From NCBI RefSeq assembly GCF_002258215.1, contig NZ_NEFY01000003.1:186001-250000 (forward strand): a stretch of DNA of 64,000 bases, written 5' to 3'. The position numbers were made by a program, and so were the translations under genes. Positions 9,098 through 18,032 of the stretch are shown here, in pieces. This stretch comes from Marinobacter vinifirmus. GTDB taxonomy: Bacteria > Pseudomonadota > Gammaproteobacteria > Pseudomonadales > Oleiphilaceae. Under the pieces are notes generated by a model. It searched no databases. It had not been told where the DNA came from and saw only the letters and a program-made list of their open reading frames with translations. How positions within the stretch are numbered: the stretch's first letter is position 1; every line of letters begins with the position of its first letter.

Positions 9098-10057
9098 TTG
9101 GATACGTTTGTGGTTGCAGCGCTGGTGTGCGGTGCCGCGGTTTTGGTGGATTGGCTCTTGGGTGAGCCCCGGCGATGGCATCCGCTGGTGGGTTTCGGCC
9201 GGTGGGCATCCCTGTTGGAGCAACGCCTGAATGATCAGCCGTCATTCCCGACGCAAAGCCTTTTGCGGGGGTTGCTGGCGACCCTGGTAGCGGTCATGCC
9301 AGCCGTCGTGCTGGCAATTCTGCTGCAATTCCTGCTGGAGGGCTGGCTGTGGCTGCTCACTCAGGTGGCCGTTGTCTGGCTTGCCATTTCATTACGGGGG
9401 CTGGCGGAGCATGGTCGGGCGGTGTCGACTGCGTTGGCGTCCGGGGATGGCGCCCGGGCCCGGCTGGCGGTTGGCCAAATTGTCAGCCGCGACGCTGCAG
9501 CGCTGACCGACGAAGGCGTTGCCGCCGCCGCTTCGGAATCCATGCTGGAAAATGGCGCGGATGCGGTGTTTTCAAGCTTGTTCTGGTATCTGGTCGCTGG
9601 CTTGCCCGGACTGGTTTTGCACCGGCTGGTGAACACGCTGGATGCCATGTGGGGCTACCGGACACCACGATATCTGTATTTCGGGCGCTGCGCCGCCATG
9701 CTCGATGATGCTATGAACTGGGCCCCTGCCCGGCTAACTGCCTTGACCTATGCGTTGCTTGGCAACACCCGGTTGGCACTGCAATGCTGGCGTGAGCAGT
9801 CAAAAGCGTGGGACAGCCCTAATGCTGGCCCGGTGATGGCTGCAGGCGCTGGCGCACTGGGGGTCACTCTGGGCGGCCCGGCGCCTTATGCCGTTGGCAT
9901 CAAACAGCGACCGGTGCTGGGTAGTGGGCCGGGTGCCTCGGCGCAAACCGTAGAGGGCGCGATTTCATTAGTCCAGCGCGGTGTCATGCTATGGCTGTTG
10001 GTGTTGTTAGCCGCGGCCGCAAGTCTGAATGTGTTCTGGCTGGGAGGTATCGGGTGA
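9098..10057 (+). CDS. cbiB: Adenosylcobinamide-phosphate synthase
   Basis: Inner-membrane enzyme that joins aminopropanol phosphate to adenosylcobyric acid. I chose the TTG at 9098: ACGGAG lies 8 bases upstream, the product is 319 residues (the length of Salmonella CbiB), and it begins directly before the first helix. The only ATG upstream in frame, at 8996, is 12 bases from the divergent cobT start and would leave no promoter. Motifs seen are DWLLGEPRRWHPLVGFG at the start, ASESMLENGADAVFSSLFWY in the middle and SPNAGPVMAAGAGALGV later. Its stop overlaps the cobD start by four bases. Confidence 0.92.
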   Translation: MDTFVVAALVCGAAVLVDWLLGEPRRWHPLVGFGRWASLLEQRLNDQPSFPTQSLLRGLLATLVAVMPAVVLAILLQFLLEGWLWLLTQVAVVWLAISLRGLAEHGRAVSTALASGDGARARLAVGQIVSRDAAALTDEGVAAAASESMLENGADAVFSSLFWYLVAGLPGLVLHRLVNTLDAMWGYRTPRYLYFGRCAAMLDDAMNWAPARLTALTYALLGNTRLALQCWREQSKAWDSPNAGPVMAAGAGALGVTLGGPAPYAVGIKQRPVLGSGPGASAQTVEGAISLVQRGVMLWLLVLLAAAASLNVFWLGGIG

Positions 10058-11175
10058 CAGTGTTCGATGGTCCCGAATTGCCGGAGCATGGAGGCCGATT
10101 GAACGCAGCGGCTGATCGCTGGGGCATTCCCAGTGAGCAATGGCTCGATCTCTCCACCGGTATTAATCCTGTGCCTTGGCCGGTTCCGGCAATTCCGGCA
10201 GAGGTATGGCAACGGCTGCCGGAGCCTGAGGATGGTCTGGAAGAGATTATCCGTATCTGGGCCGGGGCACCGGAGCATGCCTGCTGCCTGCCCGTAGCGG
10301 GTTCCCAGGCGGCGATCATGGCCCTGCCAGCGGTTCGTGCCCGGATGCATGGTTTTGGCCGGGTGGCTGTGCCCATGCCCGGTTATCGTGAGCATGGTCA
10401 TGCCTGGCGGCGAGCGGGTTTCGACGTGGTGGCGATTCCTGAGCAGGCGACAATGCAAGCGGAGCTGGCGTGGCTGGACTCTGTGGATGTGGTGGTATGG
10501 ATACAGCCGAATAATCCGACCGGGCAGCTGATCCCCGTTGAACAGTTGCTGGTTTGGCGGGAACGTCTGCGAGCGCGGCAAGGTTGGCTAATAGTTGATG
10601 AGGCCTTTTTGCCGGCTTGTGACCAACAGAGCCTGATAGCTGCGGGGGCCCTGAAAGGACTGATCGTCCTCAAGTCCATGGGCAAGTTCTTCGGTCTTGC
10701 GGGGCTTCGTGCAGGCGCTGTGATAGCTGAGGCAGAGACAGGCAGAGCTTTGAGATCTGAGCTGGGCCCCTGGCCCGTGAGCGGACCAGCGCGCTATATG
10801 ATGGCGGAAATGCTTCAGGATAGAGCCTGGCAGCAGCAGACAAGGGATCTGCTTGAACACCAGAGCCAACGATTGGGGGAGCTGTTGTCTGAGTTAGGAC
10901 TTGGTCTCAGTGACGGCACGATTCTGTTCCGTTATCTGAGACACGCCAGGGCTAAGGACTTTCACCGCGAACTGGCGCAGAAGGGTATTCTGGTGAGGTT
11001 GTTCGAGAATCCCCTTGCAATCAGAGTCGGACTTCCGGGCACTGAGCAGGAATGGCAAAGACTGGAACAGGCGTTAGAGCGCCTGGTCGGGCACTGGGCG
11101 GGCGGCCACCAAAGCCGCCCGCTGTCGAGGTCAAGGATTGGCGACCACCGTGCCGAAGCTGATCGCGATGGGTAG
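10054..11175 (+). CDS. cobD: Threonine-phosphate decarboxylase
   Basis: PLP-dependent fold-type I enzyme that makes (R)-1-amino-2-propanol phosphate, the substrate of CbiB. The 373-residue frame starts with GTG in a GTGA overlap with the cbiB stop, after a GGGAGG site. The cofactor lysine is K211 in KSMGKFFG; QPNNPTG and VDEAF are the other PLP-pocket motifs. The C-terminus is odd: about 25 residues of low-complexity, Arg-rich sequence run past a perfect hairpin at 11098-11122 and 45 bases into the convergent lipoprotein gene, so the true ancestral stop may have been lost. Confidence 0.92.
   Translation: MTVFDGPELPEHGGRLNAAADRWGIPSEQWLDLSTGINPVPWPVPAIPAEVWQRLPEPEDGLEEIIRIWAGAPEHACCLPVAGSQAAIMALPAVRARMHGFGRVAVPMPGYREHGHAWRRAGFDVVAIPEQATMQAELAWLDSVDVVVWIQPNNPTGQLIPVEQLLVWRERLRARQGWLIVDEAFLPACDQQSLIAAGALKGLIVLKSMGKFFGLAGLRAGAVIAEAETGRALRSELGPWPVSGPARYMMAEMLQDRAWQQQTRDLLEHQSQRLGELLSELGLGLSDGTILFRYLRHARAKDFHRELAQKGILVRLFENPLAIRVGLPGTEQEWQRLEQALERLVGHWAGGHQSRPLSRSRIGDHRAEADRDG
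11098..11122. repeat. Perfect 9-base inverted repeat (hairpin) inside the cobD 3' end
   Basis: Arms GCGGGCGGC (11098-11106) and GCCGCCCGC (11114-11122) with a 7-base loop. It sits where cobD and the convergent lipoprotein gene end. No T tract follows on either strand, so it may be a weak or factor-assisted terminator, or a transcript-stabilising hairpin. Confidence 0.6.
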
Positions 11176-12336
11176 CAGCGAGGTTTCAATGAAATCGGCC
11201 TGACTGTTGTCGGAAGGGTCGATGACCCGCACGCCCGGATTCGACAGAGTGGCATCTGCCAACCACAGGCGGCCTTCAGGACTCAGTTCGATATCTCGGA
11301 AGTCCATTCCGGTCAGATTGTTGACCGTAGCCAGGGAGGTTGCGCCCTCGGACGGATTGAAGGACTGTAGTGAGATGCTCTGCCAGCCCGCGTAGTTCAG
11401 TATGTAACCTTCAGTCGGGCTGATGATGACGACATCATTGATCTGAGTGTCAATGTCGGCGTCTGGAATCATTGAGGAAACCTGATAGGTTTCAGGGTCA
11501 ACGACATCTAGGCTTGTGCCCTCAAAGGGCGCGGAAAAGCTTCCCAGGTTGGTGATGACCAGCCCGATGCCATCAACGTGCTGGATGTTGGAAGGGTTCC
11601 GGCCAATGAGAGGGATGCCTTTCATTGTGTCAGTAGCACTGGCATTGGTCTCGATTTCTGTGTCTGTTGTGGTATCAAAAACCGCAACGTATCCGTCATT
11701 GGTGGGGCTGTAATTGCTATCGAGCCGTTGCATGGTGATAAACAGTTTGCCGTTGACGACAGCACCCGCTGACATCTGAACTACATCGCCCTGACTGTCT
11801 GTGTCTGTGGGTACATAGTCGCTCAGATCCAGGGTTTTGCCGGTGAAAAAGTCCTCAGCCCGGTTGGCGGAAGGGTTTACAACCCATGCCTCGTTTTTTC
11901 CGTAGCGGAGCAGGTAGGCTTTGGACTCGTTTACGAAAACGAGCTGATATGGGTTGGCACTGCCCTGTTCGCCGCTCTCAAGTGTGCTTGCCTCCCAGAC
12001 TTCCTTGCCAGGGTTTTCAATGTCGACTTTCAATACCTGATCGCCGTTGAACTTCCTGATCAGGTAGTAATGCTGCCCATAGCCATTAACGGTAATGTCA
12101 GAAATCCCGCTGAAGTATCCCCCGGGGGCCTGCATGCCCGTTTCTTCGATTGCCACTAGCTCCACCTCACCGGAAGTGTAGTCGTCCGCTGCGGTCGCAA
12201 TAATCCCGAAGTTTTCGGTGATCACTGGGTCCTGTGTTGAAGATGAGGAATCGCCACCACAACCGGTCAGACCGATGGTCAGTGCGAGCGCTGCAAGGGT
12301 GTTTGTGCGCAGTGAGAAAAATTCCGGTTGGTTCAT
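11131..12336 (-). CDS. Beta-propeller-like lipoprotein linked to BtuB
   Basis: A 401-residue lipoprotein starting at ATG 12336; the signal peptide ends in a lipobox LTGC with Cys at residue 26, followed by GGDSSSS, with no Asp at +2, so outer-membrane sorting is expected. The mature part repeats VxD-type strands, for example DGYVAVFDTTTDTE, TSLDVVDPETYQV and PGVRVIDPSDNSQ, the spacing seen in YVTN/NHL-like beta-propellers. It follows btuB by 19 bases and so lies behind the cobalamin riboswitch. By analogy with BtuG of Bacteroides, a surface beta-propeller lipoprotein that binds B12 next to BtuB, it may be a corrinoid-capturing partner. Homology to BtuG is not shown here. Confidence 0.8.
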   Translation of the reverse strand: MNQPEFFSLRTNTLAALALTIGLTGCGGDSSSSTQDPVITENFGIIATAADDYTSGEVELVAIEETGMQAPGGYFSGISDITVNGYGQHYYLIRKFNGDQVLKVDIENPGKEVWEASTLESGEQGSANPYQLVFVNESKAYLLRYGKNEAWVVNPSANRAEDFFTGKTLDLSDYVPTDTDSQGDVVQMSAGAVVNGKLFITMQRLDSNYSPTNDGYVAVFDTTTDTEIETNASATDTMKGIPLIGRNPSNIQHVDGIGLVITNLGSFSAPFEGTSLDVVDPETYQVSSMIPDADIDTQINDVVIISPTEGYILNYAGWQSISLQSFNPSEGATSLATVNNLTGMDFRDIELSPEGRLWLADATLSNPGVRVIDPSDNSQADFIETSLLPIAISFGTVVANP

Positions 12337-12355
12337 GGTATTGCCCTTGTAATGG

Positions 12356-14326
12356 TCAGAAGGAATGCTTGATGTTGATAAACCAGCCACGCCCGGGGCC
12401 GGGGAACCGATTGAAATCCTGGTAGATTTCGTCGGTGATGTTGCGAACTTCCAGTCGTGCCTCAGTCATGCTCTTGTCCGGCCAGATCCGTTGCCATTGC
12501 ACCGTTGCGTTAAGCGTCTCTCTGGCATCAGCCTCCAGGATATTGGCGGAGTCATAATAGAGTTCATCGTCCACCTGATAGGACAGGTCGATCTGGAAGG
12601 GCCTGAAACGCCAGCGGGTACCGGCAAGAAACGATTCGTGATAAATACCCGGCAACCGTTTTTCGAAACGCGTGCGCACTGACTTGTCGGTATTTTCCGA
12701 CTCCTGCACCGTGGCATTGCCGTAGAGGGACCAGGCGGGGGTGATGGAGAAAACCCCATCCAGCTCCACGCCATAAACCTCGGCTTCCAGGTTGCGATAA
12801 CGACCGACGCCGCGCGCATCGTAGGTTGCGATCACCGCAGGGTCGAGCACCCGGAAATACCCCGTGGCTTCGGCATGCCCCCAGCCTTGGTCTATGCGCA
12901 GTGTCAGGTCGTAGTTCATCGATTCTTCCGGCTGCAGATCCGGGTTGCCGATAAACAGGCCCTGCTGACCATAAAGTTCCTGGAGCGTAGGAACCCGCAC
13001 GTTATTTGCGATGTTGCCAGAGAGTGTCCAGTTATCATGAATCAGGCGGGCTAGTCCGAGTTGCCAGCTGGTGTGATTGGCACGCGAGCGGGTCGACTCG
13101 GTGGTTCCATCGGCAAGCGATTCATCGGATTCGTCCTGAACGTGCACCTGACGGATAGCTGCCTGCGTCTTCCAACGGTTATCGATACTCTGCCAGGCGT
13201 AGGATAACGACGCGGTTAGCTGGAACCGCTCCCGTTCATCTCGAGGCTCAGTATCCTGTTTGTCGTCCTGCTGGTAGTCATAGCGGGTGGTATCAACGCT
13301 CAGAGTGATGGTGTGGTTGCCAAGTAAAGCGGAGAGGGTATTCACCAGCCCAAGCTGTTGTGTGTCGGTTTTTACATCGGAGACTCCGAGACCTACCCGA
13401 CCGCTGGTATTGTCGTAGTGTTCGGTGATATCGCCGACAATCAGGCGATGGCTGGAGTGCAGCTTGCCCTGTAACCATCCACGTTCCTGACCCTGAAGTT
13501 GTAGGCGAAAAGTTTCGTTCGCCAGAGACGCATCGTTGTCCCGCCAGTTCTGGATGGTTGGCACACCCTGCTCATAGTGGGTGTATTGGAACAGAGCGTC
13601 GACCTGGGCTGTCCGGCTGATCTCCCCGCCAAGTTTCGTGCTGACAGCATCCTGTTGATAATCCGCATTGCGCCGCTTGGTGTTATCACCATCATTCGGA
13701 TTGAACCAGTCACTGACGTTGGGGTATTCAAAGTCGTTATTGCTGGTTTGTCGATCAAGCGATACCCAATAGTAAAAATCGTCGTGGCTGCCGCTGTTGA
13801 AGAGGCCGGTTCGGTAAGTGTTAAAGGAACCAGCGCCGACATTGATGCTGGTGGCATCCTCGATGTCTTTGCCAAGACTTTCCAGTATCACCACACCACC
13901 GATGCCCGCCTGAGGCAGCTGTGCTGGGGCTCCACTGGGGTACACCTGAATACGGCTGACATCAGTTAACGACAGTTTGCCGAGGTCAACACCGCCGGTG
14001 ACCGGATCGTTCAGTAGCATGCCGTCCAGAACAACCTGTACCTGCCGCGAGGTCGACCCTCGAATGGACACTGACGAGGCGCTTCCCAGTCCGCCGCTTT
14101 GTCGGATCTGGACGCCGGCCTGATCGCTAAGAACATCAGCGACTGAAGCGGTCCGGTTTTCGATGCTGGACCGATCCAGAACGCGCACGGGGCCTGTCGC
14201 CTGGCTGGGGTCTACATCGCTGGCGGCGTTGATGGGAGTGGCTTCCACCACGATAAAAGGAAGTGTATCTTCTGCGATGACATTGGTGGCCATCAGCGAA
14301 AAAATGGAGATAACAATTTTCTTCAT
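12356..14326 (-). CDS. btuB: TonB-dependent vitamin B12 outer-membrane receptor
   Basis: Outer-membrane barrel importing corrinoids with energy from TonB-ExbBD. The 656-residue protein starts at ATG 14326 with a signal peptide (KKIVISIFSLMATNVIAED), then a TonB-box-like LPFIVVEA, a plug domain (about 40-160; SSIENRTASVADVLSDQAGV, VSIRGSTSRQVQVVLDGML) and a long beta-barrel ending in a terminal aromatic residue (INIKHSF). A cobalamin riboswitch in the leader fixes the substrate. An upstream in-frame extension reaches 14563 but would translate the riboswitch and is rejected. Confidence 0.93.
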   Translation of the reverse strand: MKKIVISIFSLMATNVIAEDTLPFIVVEATPINAASDVDPSQATGPVRVLDRSSIENRTASVADVLSDQAGVQIRQSGGLGSASSVSIRGSTSRQVQVVLDGMLLNDPVTGGVDLGKLSLTDVSRIQVYPSGAPAQLPQAGIGGVVILESLGKDIEDATSINVGAGSFNTYRTGLFNSGSHDDFYYWVSLDRQTSNNDFEYPNVSDWFNPNDGDNTKRRNADYQQDAVSTKLGGEISRTAQVDALFQYTHYEQGVPTIQNWRDNDASLANETFRLQLQGQERGWLQGKLHSSHRLIVGDITEHYDNTSGRVGLGVSDVKTDTQQLGLVNTLSALLGNHTITLSVDTTRYDYQQDDKQDTEPRDERERFQLTASLSYAWQSIDNRWKTQAAIRQVHVQDESDESLADGTTESTRSRANHTSWQLGLARLIHDNWTLSGNIANNVRVPTLQELYGQQGLFIGNPDLQPEESMNYDLTLRIDQGWGHAEATGYFRVLDPAVIATYDARGVGRYRNLEAEVYGVELDGVFSITPAWSLYGNATVQESENTDKSVRTRFEKRLPGIYHESFLAGTRWRFRPFQIDLSYQVDDELYYDSANILEADARETLNATVQWQRIWPDKSMTEARLEVRNITDEIYQDFNRFPGPGRGWFINIKHSF

Positions 14327-14469
14327 CAGGGAGATGGGCACCGGCTGCATTTCTCTGTGTCTGCAACCAGCATTGTTGCGGTTTCTGGTTGCCTGAACAG
14401 CTACCAAAAGAGAAGAGGCATATACGCCTGCTCCGTGTTCTGACCCTCCGTCAAAAGCACTGATAGCCG

Positions 14470-14676
14470 GTAGCAGGCCGGTCTCCGGGCTTGCGGCTGG
14501 CATTCTTGCCAGAGTAGGATGCCTTCCCACAGCGTTTTGCTGCAGTGGCTGGCTCAGGGCCATTCCTCTCGTACCGCATACCGTTGCGGGGGCAGCGTCG
14601 GAATTTCACCGAACTTCCCAGTTTCACCCATCGCTCAGTCGAACAGTTGTCGCGCTTGAGGTGGGCACCTGCTACG
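14470..14676 (-). promoter_or_regulatory. Cobalamin (AdoCbl) riboswitch
   Basis: Read on the minus strand, the segment shows the conserved blocks in order: AGGTGCC near its 5' end (14670), GGTGAAATTCCGACGCTG and CCCCGCAACGGTA in the core, the B12-box region GCCACTG, and the closing GCCAGCCGCAAGCCCGGAGA. It ends about 145 bases before btuB. Bound coenzyme B12 is expected to shut off btuB and the following lipoprotein gene. It is the only copy I found; the other B12 genes lack an obvious one. Confidence 0.95.
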
Positions 14677-14768
14677 GATAAAAAATTTGAGTAAGAGTTT
14701 ACGGTGTGGCCAAGAGGTCGTCAATAAATGACAAATAGTTCAGAGTTAGCCAGCGCTCAGGAGGTCTC

Positions 14769-15650
14769 ATGATAGTCATTCGGGTTTTCGTGCTTTTCCT
14801 GATGCTCTCCAGCCATGTGGTGGCTGATGTCTGTGCCACGGACGATAACGGAGTGGAGCTTTGTTTGCCCGGGCCTGCCCAGCGCATCGTGACACTATCC
14901 CCCGGGGCGACGGAGCTGGCGTTTGCCGCCGGTGCTGGTGAGCAGGTTATCGCTGTTGTTGATTACAGCGATTATCCCCCGGAGGCTGAAATGTTGCCCA
15001 ATGTCGGGAGCCATACCCGGATTGACCTGGAGGCATTGGTCGCTCTTAAGCCGGATCTGGTGGTTACCTGGGTGTCTGGTAATCCGGTTGAGCAGGTCAC
15101 TATGCTCAATCAGCTTGGCATGGCCACTTTTGCGATTGAGCCACGAACGTTTGAAGGTGTGTCCTCGGTGCTGGAGAGGCTGGCGTCGCTCGCGGGTACA
15201 GAGTCTGAGGGTTATGCTGAGGCGGCCCGGTTTCGACAGGGAATTGCCGCATTGGCCAAGCAATATCGGGGGCGTGAACCCGTTCGTGTGTTTTATCAAG
15301 TGTGGGATCAGCCTTTGATGACGATCAATGATGAGCATCTGATCGGAAAGGTGATTTCTTTGTGCGGTGGCCAGAATATTTTTGGCGAGATGGCTCGCCT
15401 GGTGCCGCGTATCGGGCCGGAAGATGTTCTGGCCGGTGACCCCGAAGCCATCCTGTCGGGCGGCACCGATGAAGACGGCAACAGTTATACAAGCCTTGAG
15501 CGCTGGAGGGAGTTTGGCGCGATGGCGGCGGTAGCGGCAGATAATTTGTTTATCATTCCGGCCTCGCCCATTTCACGCCCCACGCCGCGTTTGCTGGATG
15601 GAGCGCGCACGGTTTGCGAGAAACTGGATATGGCGCGTGCTCGGTTGTAA
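14769..15650 (+). CDS. btuF: Periplasmic cobalamin-binding protein
   Basis: Substrate-binding component of a B12 ABC importer. The 293-residue protein has an N-terminal signal peptide (VIRVFVLFLMLSSHVVADV) and two lobes of the helical-backbone binding-protein fold; RIVTLSPGATELAFAAGAG, DYSDYPPEA, LKPDLVVTW and the VFYQVWDQPLMTINDEHLIG block are typical of BtuF. AGGAGGT stands just before the ATG. It is divergent from the riboswitch-btuB unit and opens a six-gene run (btuF-btuC-btuD-cobO-cobQ-bluB). Confidence 0.9.
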   Translation: MIVIRVFVLFLMLSSHVVADVCATDDNGVELCLPGPAQRIVTLSPGATELAFAAGAGEQVIAVVDYSDYPPEAEMLPNVGSHTRIDLEALVALKPDLVVTWVSGNPVEQVTMLNQLGMATFAIEPRTFEGVSSVLERLASLAGTESEGYAEAARFRQGIAALAKQYRGREPVRVFYQVWDQPLMTINDEHLIGKVISLCGGQNIFGEMARLVPRIGPEDVLAGDPEAILSGGTDEDGNSYTSLERWREFGAMAAVAADNLFIIPASPISRPTPRLLDGARTVCEKLDMARARL

Positions 15651-15680
15651 TAACACAAGGATCCGCTTGAGGGACCGGGA

Positions 15681-16640
15681 ATGATGCGAGCGCTGACAAT
15701 ACTGACGGTTATTGCGGCACTGGCTTGTGCGCTTTCCCTCGCCGTCGGCAGTGTTACTATCCCGCCCGGTGATCTGTGGCAGGTTGTTCTCGGGCAGGGT
15801 GATACGCTGGATCGAACCCTTCTGATTGATCTTCGTTTACCCAGGACGCTCTCCGCGTTTGCTGCTGGCGGTTTGCTGGCGATCGCCGGGGCATTGATGC
15901 AGGTATTGTTGCGAAATCCGCTGGCCGATCCCTATGTTCTGGGGCTGTCCGGTGGTGCTGCCACCGGTGCGCTGCTGGCCATGCTTGCGGGGGCTGGCAT
16001 GGTTTTGGTGTCTGGCGCCGCCTTTGCTGGCGCCCTGTTTGCGACTTTACTGGTGTTTGGGCTGGCCCACGGTACCGGCAGCTGGACCCCATCGCGATTG
16101 CTGCTTACCGGGGTGGTGACCGCCGCTGGTTGGGGAGCGGCCATTACCCTGATGCTTGCCATCACCCCCGCTCATCAGTTGCCGGGTATGCTGTATTGGC
16201 TGATGGGCGATGTGTCTTATGCGCGTCTGCCCTGGCCCTCCATCGTGGTGCTGATGCTTGCGGTTATTGCCTTGCTGCCACTGGCTCGTAGCTTGAATGT
16301 ACTGGCGAGGGGACCATTGCAGGCTGCGGCTCTGGGGGTGTCTGTTCGCCCTCTGGAATGGAGTATCTACCTGTTGGCCAGCCTTCTGACCGCAACGGCG
16401 GTCACCTCGGTGGGCAGCATCGGGTTTGTTGGCCTGATTGTGCCCCATATGCTGCGTCTGGTGCTGGGGAATGATCAGCGGGTTATCTTGCCGGCCAGTG
16501 CTCTGGCAGGCGGCACCTTGCTGGTTCTGGCTGATACTCTGGCCCGGACTGTGATTGCGCCCGAGCAACTACCGGTGGGTGTGATTACCGCCTTGCTAGG
16601 CGTACCCACTTTCCTTTATCTGCTTCATCGGAGCCGATGA
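15681..16640 (+). CDS. btuC: Cobalamin ABC transporter permease (FecCD/BtuC family)
   Basis: Inner-membrane permease of 319 residues with about ten helices. Family motifs include LRLPRTLSAFAAGGLLAIAG, QVLLRNPLADPYVLGLSGGA and the cytoplasmic coupling region GSIGFVGLIVPHMLRLVLG. It follows btuF by 30 bases and its TGA overlaps the btuD start (ATGA). B12 as substrate is inferred from btuF, btuB and the cob neighbours, since FecCD permeases for siderophores look alike. Confidence 0.9.
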   Translation: MMRALTILTVIAALACALSLAVGSVTIPPGDLWQVVLGQGDTLDRTLLIDLRLPRTLSAFAAGGLLAIAGALMQVLLRNPLADPYVLGLSGGAATGALLAMLAGAGMVLVSGAAFAGALFATLLVFGLAHGTGSWTPSRLLLTGVVTAAGWGAAITLMLAITPAHQLPGMLYWLMGDVSYARLPWPSIVVLMLAVIALLPLARSLNVLARGPLQAAALGVSVRPLEWSIYLLASLLTATAVTSVGSIGFVGLIVPHMLRLVLGNDQRVILPASALAGGTLLVLADTLARTVIAPEQLPVGVITALLGVPTFLYLLHRSR

Positions 16641-17410
16641 TGACGATTCTCTCTGCTCGCGAGCTGATCATCGATATTCCCGGGCGCTCGAACGGTGCGA
16701 AGCTGAATTTGGACCTGGCTCCCGGACAGATCTGGGGGGTTCTGGGGCCGAACGGTGCGGGGAAAACCACGTTATTGCATACCCTGGCAGGACTGAAAGC
16801 ACCCCGGTGTGGCGAAGTATGGCTTGATGATGTTGAGTTGGCTGCCATACCCCGGCGTGAAATGGCCCGAAAGTTGGGGCTGGTATTTCAGGACCGACAA
16901 GACAGCTTTCCTGCAACGGTGCTCGAGACTGCGTTGATTGGCCGTCACCCCTGGCTTTCAGTATGGCAAAGTGAGCAGGCCGAGGACATCCACCGGGCAG
17001 AGGCCGCTCTGGGTGCATTGGACCTCAGAGAGCTCGGCGAGCGTTTGTTGAATACCCTCTCAGGCGGAGAGCGACAACGCGTAGCGATTGCCACCCTGAT
17101 GACTCAGGATCCGGCGGTTTGGTTGCTGGATGAACCGACAAACCATCTGGACCTACATCATCAGGTTCAGGTCATGCGTCTGCTGAGTGCCTGTGCCCAC
17201 CGCGAAAAGGGCATCTTCATGTGTCTGCACGATCTTAATCTGGCCGCGCGATGGTGCAGTCATGTTTTGCTGTTGTACCCGGATGGTCAGGCCTGCTGGG
17301 GACCAACCGAGTCAATGCTGGTGCGCGACGCACTGGAAGGCCTTTATGACCAGAAACTGATTGAGCTGAATAAAGATGACATTCGCCTGTTTGCTCCGGC
17401 GAACGACTGA
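16637..17410 (+). CDS. btuD: Cobalamin ABC transporter ATPase
   Basis: A 257-residue ABC ATPase powering B12 uptake with BtuC and BtuF. Walker A GPNGAGKTT (about residues 38-46), signature LSGGERQRV (about 140), Walker B VWLLDEPTNHLD and the switch His in CLHDLNLA are all intact. The start codon overlaps the btuC stop. The Q-loop is VFQDRQDSFP. The gene is followed by cobO after 10 bases. Confidence 0.92.
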   Translation: MMTILSARELIIDIPGRSNGAKLNLDLAPGQIWGVLGPNGAGKTTLLHTLAGLKAPRCGEVWLDDVELAAIPRREMARKLGLVFQDRQDSFPATVLETALIGRHPWLSVWQSEQAEDIHRAEAALGALDLRELGERLLNTLSGGERQRVAIATLMTQDPAVWLLDEPTNHLDLHHQVQVMRLLSACAHREKGIFMCLHDLNLAARWCSHVLLLYPDGQACWGPTESMLVRDALEGLYDQKLIELNKDDIRLFAPAND

Positions 17411-17420
17411 AGGAGATCCT

Positions 17421-18032
17421 GTGAAAGAGCGCGCCAAAGACCCTGAACGCCATGCCAGGCGCATGGCAGCAAAACAGAAAATCATGCAAGAGCGCATTGC
17501 CAGTGCCCAGAAAGAACAGGGCGTGTTACTGGTGCTGACCGGCCCTGGCAAAGGCAAGAGCAGTTCCGGCTTTGGCATGGTGGCCCGGGCTCTGGGCCAC
17601 GGTATGAAAGTGGGCATCGTCCAATTTATCAAAGGCGCATTCAGCACCGGTGAGGAAGCTTTCTTCCGTGGACTGCCGAACGTCACCTACCACGTCATGG
17701 GACAGGGCTACACCTGGGATACCCAGAACCGGGAACAGGATGTGAAGAGCGCAACCGATGCCTGGGAAGTCGCAGCTGGCATGCTCAAGGACGACAGCTA
17801 CGACATGGTTCTGCTGGATGAGCTCAACATCGCCCTGAAGTACGACTACATCGATCTGGATCGGGTGCTGGACGACCTGCAGGCCCGGCCGGAGATGCAA
17901 CATGTGGTGGTCACCGGCCGCGGGGCACCTCAGGAGTTGATCGACCTGGCGGATACCGTGACCGAGATGGGTGTGGTCAAGCATGCCTTCAAGGATCAGG
18001 GTATCAAGGCCCAGAAGGGGGTGGAGTTGTAA
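17421..18032 (+). CDS. cobO: Cob(I)yrinic acid a,c-diamide adenosyltransferase (CobA/CobO/BtuR family)
   Basis: Transfers adenosyl from ATP to Co(I) corrinoids. The 203-residue protein has the reversed-type P-loop GPGKGKSS at residues 41-48, then VGIVQFIKG, the DMVLLDELN block and VVVTGRGAP, all hallmarks of the CobA type. I chose the GTG at 17421, which follows GAAGGAG; a longer frame from 17376 overlaps btuD and lacks a ribosome site. Its TAA is directly followed by the cobQ ATG. Confidence 0.94.
   Translation: MKERAKDPERHARRMAAKQKIMQERIASAQKEQGVLLVLTGPGKGKSSSGFGMVARALGHGMKVGIVQFIKGAFSTGEEAFFRGLPNVTYHVMGQGYTWDTQNREQDVKSATDAWEVAAGMLKDDSYDMVLLDELNIALKYDYIDLDRVLDDLQARPEMQHVVVTGRGAPQELIDLADTVTEMGVVKHAFKDQGIKAQKGVEL

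Noticed and set aside
14327..14563. Upstream extension of btuB
   Set aside because: It would translate through the cobalamin riboswitch; the ATG at 14326 begins a normal signal peptide.
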